Assembly: GCA_005885325.1 (NCBI GenBank)
Contig: VAYX01000012.1
Location: 1-12,498, forward strand
Length of the DNA: 12,498 nucleotides
From: Actinomycetota bacterium
Lineage (GTDB): Bacteria > Actinomycetota > UBA4738 > HRBIN12
Direction: 5' to 3'
This document shows positions 7,151 to 12,498 of the stretch, piece after piece. Made by a program: the position numbers and the translations under genes. Within the stretch, counting starts at the first letter, position 1. Each line of letters begins with the position of its first letter. The notes below the pieces were generated by a model. That model saw nothing but the letters and a program-made list of their open reading frames with translations, searched no databases and was not told the origin of the DNA.

Positions 7151-8653
7151 TCAGGCCTCGTCCGGGGGAAGGTCCCCGCCGGCACCAGGGTCTGGCTCGA
7201 CCCGAAGGACCAGGCCGTCGACCCCGCGAACCCGGACCCGGGTCCCGGGCGGGATCGGCCCGTCGTTGCTCCGCCCCCGCCACAGCGTGCCCTTCACGTA
7301 GACGGGGCCCTCCGGCTTCAGCTCGCCCCTGGTCTCCCCGACCAGCCCCACCAACCCCCGCTGGGTTGTGGCGATCCGCTCCCGGGAACGCTGTGCCACC
7401 GTAAGGGCGAAGCCGTAGTAGAGGAAGCTCCCGATGCCCAGGAAGCCGATCAGCCACGGCGAGATCCCGATCGTGGGGGCCACCCCGCGGAACGACAGGA
7501 ACGACCCGGCCAGGAACGCGACTACCCCCGCCGCGCTCAGGACGCCGAGCCGGTGGAGGAGGACGTCGGCGCAGAGCAGGATCACCCCCGCCATCAGCAG
7601 CCCGATGCCCGGCCAGCCGATCAGCCACGGCGAGATCCCGATCGTGGGGGCCACCCCGCGGAACGACAGGAACGACCCGGCCAGGAACGCGACTACCCCC
7701 GCCGCGCTCAGGACGCCGAGCCGGTGGAGGAGGACGTCGGCGCAGAGCAGGATCACCCCCGCCATCAGCAGCCCGATGCCCGGCCACCAGGCCGGGACGA
7801 CGGTGAGCCCGTAGACGGCGAGCGCCAGCATCCCCAACCCGGCGAACCCGGCGAAACCGAAACCCGCCTGGGTGAGCTCGAACGCCACCCCGGCCAAGCC
7901 CAGCACCAGCAGGAGATAGATGGCGGCCGGCGAGGCCACCGCGTGCAGGACGCGGTCGAACGGACCGAGCTCGGTGAAGCGAACCTCGACCGGCTGCTGC
8001 GACGGGCTCTGCGCGATCTCCGTGTGCAGCGTCACCGGTCCGCCGCCCGTCCGGACCGTCGAGCCATCGATCTTCGTGAACAGGTCGGGGAGCGAGGTCG
8101 CGACCACCTGGGCGATGTGACCGTCCAGGGCGTCCTGCGCCGGGACGACGGACGAGGGGAACGCCGGCGTGGGCCTGCCACGGACCTCCGCCCACCCCGA
8201 GGCCATCCGCTCGAGGGCCGCGTCGTCCGGGAGCTTCGCGTTTGCCGCGTCGACCAGATCGACCGGCTCGAGGGGACCCACCCCCACACCCGGAGCGACG
8301 GCAGCAAGGCTCGAGGCGTACATGAACAGGAGCGCGGCGCCCTGGGCCTTGGCCGGCGCGGGTCCCACCCACACGATCACGGGAACGCTCGATCGGAACA
8401 GCCGCTCGGCCAGCTCGACGGCCGGCTGATCGAGCGTTCCCGCCGAATCCAGCTGGATCACCACGGCCGCGCCGGTGCGTTCGCCCTCGGCGAGCGAGTC
8501 GGTGAGGTAGCCGGCCACCGTTCGGTCGATGGAGCCGTCGACCTTGGCCACGAGGACACGGGACGTGGTCGGCGCCTGCGCGGACGCCGTTCCGACCCAG
8601 AGCAGCGACAGCGCACAGACGGCGATCGCGATCGGGAAAGAGGCGCGGCGCAT
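7151..8653 (-). CDS. NfeD family membrane protein (ClpP-class protease domain plus NfeD OB-fold) with internal duplication
   Basis: 500 aa. The order is a signal peptide (1-25, cleavage after ASA), an extracytoplasmic ClpP/SppA-like domain (about 30-225), a membrane region, and a C-terminal NfeD OB-fold (about 428-487, RGLVGLVGE to VRGVDGLVLRV). The ClpP-like part has the usual APGVGVG turn at 120-126. Aligning on that turn puts Gly105 (AQGAAL) where the catalytic Ser of the ASAG motif is expected; Lys140 matches the dyad lysine. It may therefore be a pseudo-protease. The membrane part should have about five helices; here residues 290-346 are repeated exactly as 347-403, giving about seven. 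NfeD/stomatin-type systems are linked to membrane-protein quality control. The start is an ATG with GGAG 7 nt upstream. It diverges from the PBP gene over 47 bp. Confidence 0.88.
   Translation of the reverse strand: MRRASFPIAIAVCALSLLWVGTASAQAPTTSRVLVAKVDGSIDRTVAGYLTDSLAEGERTGAAVVIQLDSAGTLDQPAVELAERLFRSSVPVIVWVGPAPAKAQGAALLFMYASSLAAVAPGVGVGPLEPVDLVDAANAKLPDDAALERMASGWAEVRGRPTPAFPSSVVPAQDALDGHIAQVVATSLPDLFTKIDGSTVRTGGGPVTLHTEIAQSPSQQPVEVRFTELGPFDRVLHAVASPAAIYLLLVLGLAGVAFELTQAGFGFAGFAGLGMLALAVYGLTVVPAWWPGIGLLMAGVILLCADVLLHRLGVLSAAGVVAFLAGSFLSFRGVAPTIGISPWLIGWPGIGLLMAGVILLCADVLLHRLGVLSAAGVVAFLAGSFLSFRGVAPTIGISPWLIGFLGIGSFLYYGFALTVAQRSRERIATTQRGLVGLVGETRGELKPEGPVYVKGTLWRGRSNDGPIPPGTRVRVRGVDGLVLRVEPDPGAGGDLPPDEA
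7445..7615. repeat. 171-bp perfect tandem repeat, copy A (inside nfeD)
   Basis: This 171-bp unit is followed directly by an identical copy at 7616-7786; I found no mismatch on base-by-base comparison. The match extends one extra base on the left (7444/7615). As 171 is 57 codons, the reading frame is preserved. On the minus strand this is the downstream copy, encoding residues 347-403: two membrane helices (WPGIGLLMAG to ADVLL, then VLSAAGVVAFLAG) and a short loop. Confidence 0.97.
7616..7786. repeat. 171-bp perfect tandem repeat, copy B (inside nfeD)
   Basis: This is the second identical copy, encoding nfeD residues 290-346. Absence of even synonymous differences means either a very recent duplication or an assembly artefact. 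Flanking sequence beyond the unit diverges immediately on both sides, so there is no third copy. Confidence 0.97.
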
Positions 8654-8664
8654 GGACGGGCTCC

Positions 8665-8688
8665 ATCGTAACGGCGGCGGGGTATCCT
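8665..8688. promoter_or_regulatory. Divergent promoter region between nfeD and the PBP gene
   Basis: The 47-bp gap 8654-8700 holds a TAnnnT box on each strand: TATCCT at 8683-8688 facing the PBP gene (12 nt before its ATG) and TACGAT on the minus strand (8670 to 8665, 11 nt before the nfeD ATG). No clear -35 hexamers are seen. Their spacing would give very short leaders. nfeD additionally has GGAG 7 nt before its ATG; the PBP gene has no visible Shine-Dalgarno sequence. Confidence 0.3.
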
Positions 8689-8700
8689 GGGCCGACGCTC

Positions 8701-11067
8701 ATGGAGGCTCCGCCGAGAGGAGGCCCGCGGACCGCCCTCGCCGTCACCCTGGCGCTCGTCATCGCACTCGCAGCCAGCGTCGTGGCGGTGATGCTCTTCC
8801 TGCTGCTCGATCCCCTGAACGAGGGGACGGCAGCGCTGAATGACCGGCTCAATGCGGCGGGTGCGTCCTTCACCCGCATCCCCCACCCTCCGGAACGCTC
8901 CACGATCTATTCGGCAGACGGCTCCGTGCTCGCCACGCTGTACCTCGACGAGAACCGCAAGATCGTCGGCCTGGCCAAGGTCGCGCCGGTCACCCGGCAG
9001 GCCGTGCTGGCCATCGAGGACGACGGCTTCTACACCCACGGCGCCATCAACGTCCCCTCCGTCTTCCGGGCGATGGTCGCCAACCTCATCGCCGGCCGGA
9101 TCACGCAGGGCGGCTCGACCATCACGCAGCAGCTCGTGAAGAATGCCGTCATCGGCAGCGACGAGCAGACGTTCGCCCGCAAGTTCCAGGAGGCCGCGCT
9201 GGCCATCCGGATGGAGCAGCGGTATTCCAAGGACCAGATCCTGGAGATGTACCTGAACGAGGTGTACTTCGGGAACGGCGTGTACGGGATCGGCACGGCC
9301 GCGCAGTACTACTTCCAGGTGCCGGTCGAGAAGCTCAGCCTTGGTCAGTCCGCGCTCCTGGCCGGGCTCATCTCGGCTCCCGAGGACTACAACCCGGTCA
9401 CGCATCCCAAGGTCGCCCTGATCCGGCGGAACCAGGTGTTGGACCGGATGGCTCAGCTCGGCTGGGCCGACGCTGACAAGGTGGAGCGAGCCAAGAGCCA
9501 ACCCCTGAACCTGGCGCAGACGGCGGGGCGAACCGGCCAGGTGGTGCCGCCGTTCTTCGTGCACTACATCACGCAGTCGATCCTGGACGACGAACGAGGC
9601 CAGTTCGACGCCTTCGGGAAGACCTACAACCAGCGGAAGCACACCCTGTTCCAGGGCGGCCTGAAGATCTACACGACTCTTCGGCCGGACTGGCAACGGT
9701 ACGCGCAGGAGGCGGTGAACGCGAGCCCCGCGATCGACAGGTCGAAGGGACCCGACGTCTCGCTCGTGTCGCTGGACGTGCGGACCGGCGCCATCCGGAC
9801 CATGCTCTCGGGCAAGGACTACCGGCGGGATCAGCTCGACCTGGTATGGCATGGCCGCCGGCAGACGGGCTCCGCGTTCAAGCCGTTCACGCTGGTCGCG
9901 GCGTTCCAGAACGGGTTCACACCGGCAAACGTCTACTCGTCCAAGTCACCGTTCTGCTCTCCGCTCTGGAGGAGCGAGACCGGCTGCGTGTCGAATGCCG
10001 AAGGGGCCGGGGATCGGGGCTACATCGACCTGTGGACGGCCACGCAGGATTCGGTCAACGTCGTCTTCGCCCAGCTGGCGCTCGACGTAGGGGCGGAGGC
10101 CATCGTCGAGGCGGCCCATAAGATGGGCGTCACCGCCCCGCTCACCGCGGTCCCGTCCATCACGCTCGGGACGATCGACGTCTCCACCCTCGACATGGTG
10201 TCCGGCTATTCGACCCTGGCCAACAACGGTGTCCACTGCCAGCCGTTCGCCATCACCAGGGTGGTGCTGCCGGAAGGGCGGAAGCTGTACCAGCACCATC
10301 CGCAGTGCAAGAAGGCCATCGATCCCGATATCGCCCATCTGGTCACGACCATGCTCCAACGTGTGGTGTGCTGCGGCACCGGGACAGCGGCCAACATCGG
10401 TCGGCCCATCGCGGGCAAGACCGGCACCGCGCAGGACTACACGAACGTCTACTTCGCCGGGTACACGCCGCAAGTGGCTACCGCCGTCTGGGTGGGATTC
10501 CCCCAGGGACAGGTCCCCATGGACTCCTACTACGGCGGGTCCGTGTTCGGCGGCACGGTGGCCGCGCCGATCTGGCACAGCTTCATGGTCAAGGCGATGG
10601 CCGGGATGCCGGTCGAGGGGTTCCCCGGAGCGCCGGCCCAGGCGAGCGGGACCATCCCGGACGTGGTCGGCCTGCGCTCGGCGGAGGCTCAGCAGATCGT
10701 GATCGACGCCACGTTCACGCCGATCGTGAAGAAGGTGGACTCCCCGGCTCCGGTGAACACGGTCCTCGAGCAGGCGCCAGCCGGCGGCGCGACCGCCGCC
10801 CTGGGGAGTGGCGTGACGCTCACCGTCAGCAACGGCCAGGGCAAGGGCGGTGGCGGGACCGGCCGGCCCGTCGACGTGCCAGCCGTGACCGGTATGACCG
10901 AGAAGGACGCGGTGAAGGCACTCGAGGGCTCGGGGCTCGTCCCGGCTGTGCAATTCGTGGACGTGACCGATCCCAAGCAGGATGGGATCGTCCTCTCCCA
11001 GTCGCCGGCCGCCGGCGAACGGGTCCCGTCAGGGTCGACCGTCCTGATCGTGGTGGGGCAGCACTAA
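8701..11067 (+). CDS. Class A penicillin-binding protein with two PASTA domains (PonA2-like)
   Basis: 788 aa bifunctional peptidoglycan synthase: a glycosyltransferase polymerises lipid II and a transpeptidase cross-links peptides outside the membrane. A short cytoplasmic N-terminus precedes one membrane anchor (about 12-36). The GT51 domain has EDDGFYTHG at 106-114 (catalytic Glu106), GGSTITQQLVKN at 137-148 and RKFQEAALAIRMEQ at 160-173. The transpeptidase domain has SAFK at 391-394 (nucleophile Ser391), SVN at 451-453 and KTG at 573-575, all intact. Two PASTA domains follow (about 648-711 and 723-787) split by a Gly-rich linker; these commonly bind muropeptides or beta-lactams. Cysteines 419/429, 513/536 and 557/558 could form disulfides. 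Next to whiB, with the metallophosphoesterase downstream, it resembles mycobacterial ponA2. It diverges from nfeD and converges on the yqeY-type gene. Confidence 0.93.
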   Translation: MEAPPRGGPRTALAVTLALVIALAASVVAVMLFLLLDPLNEGTAALNDRLNAAGASFTRIPHPPERSTIYSADGSVLATLYLDENRKIVGLAKVAPVTRQAVLAIEDDGFYTHGAINVPSVFRAMVANLIAGRITQGGSTITQQLVKNAVIGSDEQTFARKFQEAALAIRMEQRYSKDQILEMYLNEVYFGNGVYGIGTAAQYYFQVPVEKLSLGQSALLAGLISAPEDYNPVTHPKVALIRRNQVLDRMAQLGWADADKVERAKSQPLNLAQTAGRTGQVVPPFFVHYITQSILDDERGQFDAFGKTYNQRKHTLFQGGLKIYTTLRPDWQRYAQEAVNASPAIDRSKGPDVSLVSLDVRTGAIRTMLSGKDYRRDQLDLVWHGRRQTGSAFKPFTLVAAFQNGFTPANVYSSKSPFCSPLWRSETGCVSNAEGAGDRGYIDLWTATQDSVNVVFAQLALDVGAEAIVEAAHKMGVTAPLTAVPSITLGTIDVSTLDMVSGYSTLANNGVHCQPFAITRVVLPEGRKLYQHHPQCKKAIDPDIAHLVTTMLQRVVCCGTGTAANIGRPIAGKTGTAQDYTNVYFAGYTPQVATAVWVGFPQGQVPMDSYYGGSVFGGTVAAPIWHSFMVKAMAGMPVEGFPGAPAQASGTIPDVVGLRSAEAQQIVIDATFTPIVKKVDSPAPVNTVLEQAPAGGATAALGSGVTLTVSNGQGKGGGGTGRPVDVPAVTGMTEKDAVKALEGSGLVPAVQFVDVTDPKQDGIVLSQSPAAGERVPSGSTVLIVVGQH

Positions 11068-11095
11068 GGGGGCCCGAACCGGCGCCTGTAGGACT

Positions 11096-11551
11096 TCAGC
11101 CTCCCAGGCGGGCCCGCACCCTCGCCTGCACCGCGGTTCCGTCCACCTTCCCCTTCGCCTTGCCCATGACCAAGCCCATGACCTTACCCATGTCGCCCGG
11201 CCCGGAGGCGCCCGTCGTCGCGATGGCCTCGTCGATCAGGGCGTCGACCTCCGCGTCGGACAGCGGCACCGGGGCGTAGGCGCTCAGGACCTCGCGTTCG
11301 GTGGTCTCCTTCTGAACCAGGTCGGCGCGGCCTCCCTTCTCGAAGGCCTCGATGGACTCGGTGCGCCGTTTGACCTCCCGGACGGCGACCTCCCTGACCT
11401 CGTCGTCGGAGAGCTCGTGGCGCACCTCCTTCTCCCGGTTCGTGATGGCCGCGGACAGCATGCGGAGGGCCCCCAATCGGATCTTGTCGCCGGCCTTCAG
11501 CGCCTCGTGCATCTCGCGCTGGACCGTGGCCTTGAGCGTGGACTCACCCAC
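11096..11551 (-). CDS. GatB/YqeY domain-containing protein
   Basis: 151 aa, the usual size. The sequence follows the YqeY pattern: ALKAGDKIRLGALRMLSAAI at 15-34, a Glu/Lys/Arg-rich helical region (EVAVREVKRRTESIEAFEKG), then YAPVPLSDAEVDALIDEAI and the GDMGKVMGLVMGKAKGKVDG segment near the C-terminus. The fold resembles the tRNA-binding tail of the GatB subunit of Asp/Glu-tRNA amidotransferase, but the role of stand-alone YqeY proteins is not settled. The start is a GTG with GGAGG (complement of 11561-11565) 9 nt upstream. The gene ends 28 bp from the PBP stop, in converging orientation, and its 5' end is 14 bp from the divergent metallophosphoesterase start. Confidence 0.9.
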   Translation of the reverse strand: MGESTLKATVQREMHEALKAGDKIRLGALRMLSAAITNREKEVRHELSDDEVREVAVREVKRRTESIEAFEKGGRADLVQKETTEREVLSAYAPVPLSDAEVDALIDEAIATTGASGPGDMGKVMGLVMGKAKGKVDGTAVQARVRARLGG

Positions 11552-11559
11552 CGTAGACT
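11532..11559 (+). promoter_or_regulatory. Leaderless promoter for the metallophosphoesterase gene
   Basis: TTGAGC (11532-11537) and TAGACT (11554-11559) are 16 nt apart, and only 6 nt separate the -10 box from the GTG at 11566. The -35 box lies inside the first codons of the divergent yqeY-type gene, so the two genes share this DNA. There is no Shine-Dalgarno sequence between the -10 box and the start, consistent with a leaderless mRNA. Confidence 0.5.
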
Positions 11560-11565
11560 GCCTCC

Positions 11566-12486
11566 GTGCTCCCCTGGCTCATCGCCGTCGCGGCCCTCGC
11601 CGTGGCATGCGTGGCCTACGGGATCCTCATCGAGCGGCGATGGTATCGGTTGGTCCGGCGCCGCATCCCCATCCTACCGACGGATGGAGCCCCGGAGCTC
11701 ACGATGCTGCACCTCTCCGACCTCCACCTCACGCGGCGCTCGAGGACCATGCGCGGATTCCTGTCCGGGTTGCCCCGGTGCGACGTCTGCGTGGTGACGG
11801 GAGACATCGTGGGCGAGCCGGAGGCCGTGGAGGACGCGGTCGATGCCCTGCGGCACCTCCGAGGGACCCGGGCTTCGTTCTTCGTGTTGGGATCGAACGA
11901 CTACTACGTCCCCCGGCCGCTCAACTATCTCCGGTACTTCGCCAAGCGGCGTAGGCAACGTCCGGCCCAGCGGGGCCGGGCTCCCGAGCTTATCGCGCAG
12001 CTGGAAGCGGACGGTTGGGCGCACCTCAGGAACGTCCGGCGCGCGATCTCGCTGGGCGGCCTTGAGATCGAGGTGCTGGGCCTGGACGACCCGCACATCG
12101 GCCGCCAGGACCTCCGCGTCGCTCCACGCGAGCACCCGCAGACGTTCGGTCTCGCCGTCGTCCACTCACCCGACCCCGCCCCCGAGCTCGCCGCGCTCGG
12201 CTACGACCTCATGGTGTTCGGCCACACGCACGGCGGACAGGTGCGGTTGCCTCTCGTCGGCGCCCTGGTGACCAACTCGGACATGCCCAGGCGGATCGCA
12301 TCGGGGTTGGTTCGGATGGGGAACGCGTACGCGCACATCTCGCGGGGCCTGGGAACGAGCAAGTACGCGCCGTTCCGGTTCCTCTGCCGGCCCGAGGTCA
12401 CCGTCCTCGAGCTCGTGCCCCGGGCGGCTAGTCCGGGCCGACCATCTTCTCCGGCTGCACGAGCTCGTCGTACTCCTGCTCCGTGA
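11566..12486 (+). CDS. Membrane-anchored metallophosphoesterase (YkuE-like)
   Basis: 306 aa. An N-terminal hydrophobic segment (about 2-22) followed by ERRWYRLVRRR suggests a single membrane anchor. The calcineurin-type metal-binding motifs are all present in order: SDLHL at 51-55 (Asp52, His54), TGD at 78-80, GSND at 109-112 (a variant of GNHD, with Asn111 as the likely bridging residue), VVHSPDP at 198-204 (His200) and GHTHGGQ at 219-225. The family hydrolyses phosphate mono- or diesters; YkuE-like members act at the envelope, but the substrate is unknown. Its position after a ponA2-like PBP fits the mycobacterial Rv3682-Rv3683 order. The recognisable domain ends near VTVLELVP (residue 285); the last 20 or so residues are Ala/Pro/Arg-rich and lie antisense to the next gene over 59 bp, so they may be untypical read-through. 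Confidence 0.9.
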   Translation: MLPWLIAVAALAVACVAYGILIERRWYRLVRRRIPILPTDGAPELTMLHLSDLHLTRRSRTMRGFLSGLPRCDVCVVTGDIVGEPEAVEDAVDALRHLRGTRASFFVLGSNDYYVPRPLNYLRYFAKRRRQRPAQRGRAPELIAQLEADGWAHLRNVRRAISLGGLEIEVLGLDDPHIGRQDLRVAPREHPQTFGLAVVHSPDPAPELAALGYDLMVFGHTHGGQVRLPLVGALVTNSDMPRRIASGLVRMGNAYAHISRGLGTSKYAPFRFLCRPEVTVLELVPRAASPGRPSSPAARARRTPAP

Positions 12487-12498
12487 GGAAGCCCAAAG
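12428..12498 (-). CDS. C-terminus of a class II fumarase/aspartase-type lyase (partial)
   Basis: On the minus strand, 22 sense codons end at a TAG (12430 to 12428). The peptide LGFLTEQEYDELVQPEKMVG fits the C-terminal helix and end motif of class II fumarases and aspartate ammonia-lyases (a pattern of LTEEEFD followed by xPxxMV). The rest lies beyond the window edge, so fumarase cannot be distinguished from aspartase. The last codons overlap the 3' end of the metallophosphoesterase gene in antisense. Confidence 0.6.
   Translation of the reverse strand, partial: LGFLTEQEYDELVQPEKMVGPD

Noticed and set aside
8458..9852. 464-codon open frame on the minus strand, antisense to the PBP and overlapping nfeD
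   Set aside because: It is His/Arg/Asp-rich with no recognisable family, and it shadows the conserved GT51 domain of the PBP. Long antisense frames are expected at this GC content.
11068..11095. Rho-independent terminator between the convergent PBP and yqeY-type genes
   Set aside because: The 28-bp gap has no stem of useful length and no T-run on either strand.
1..12498. CRISPR array, transposase, integrase or phage genes
   Set aside because: The only extended direct repeat is the coding duplication in nfeD. All intact genes are chromosomal housekeeping or envelope types, with uniform composition by eye.

Overview
The window looks like chromosomal DNA of a high-GC actinobacterium (Actinomycetota). 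A WhiB-family Fe-S regulator, found essentially only in that phylum and its phages, sits among genes with very GC-rich third codon positions, several GTG starts and several probable leaderless starts with TAnnnT boxes. No insertion sequence, integrase, CRISPR array, tRNA or rRNA was found. Coding density is very high, and no stretch over about 170 bases lacks a gene.

Left part (1-6191). The tail of an unidentified gene ends at 88. A recognisable promoter (TTGACT, 18 nt, TAGCGT) then precedes a secreted Asp-box (BNR/sialidase-fold) protein at 150-1619. Converging on it, with a 3-base gap, is a complete but solitary nuoD (complex I 49-kDa-type subunit). Divergent from nuoD is the selenocysteine pair selA-selB (2903-6191), overlapping by 8 bases. 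It would charge Ser-tRNA(Sec) with selenium and deliver Sec-tRNA to UGA codons. selC, selD and any selenoprotein gene are not in the window.

Right part (6188-12498). A RidA-family protein, a WhiB regulator, an NfeD/ClpP-class membrane protein, a class A penicillin-binding protein with two PASTA domains, a GatB/YqeY-domain protein and a membrane-anchored metallophosphoesterase follow. From memory, the ridA / whiB4 / ponA2 / metallophosphoesterase arrangement resembles the Rv3678c-Rv3683 neighbourhood of Mycobacterium tuberculosis. The PBP is therefore probably PonA2-like and the WhiB WhiB4-like, suggesting an envelope and redox-stress locus. The window ends in the C-terminus of a class II fumarase/aspartase-type gene on the minus strand.

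The most striking feature is a perfect, in-frame 171-bp tandem duplication inside nfeD (7445-7786). It duplicates a two-helix membrane hairpin, so about seven transmembrane helices are predicted instead of five. The same protein seems to have lost the catalytic serine of its protease domain. I see no clearly new multi-gene system; the unusual points are within otherwise recognisable genes.
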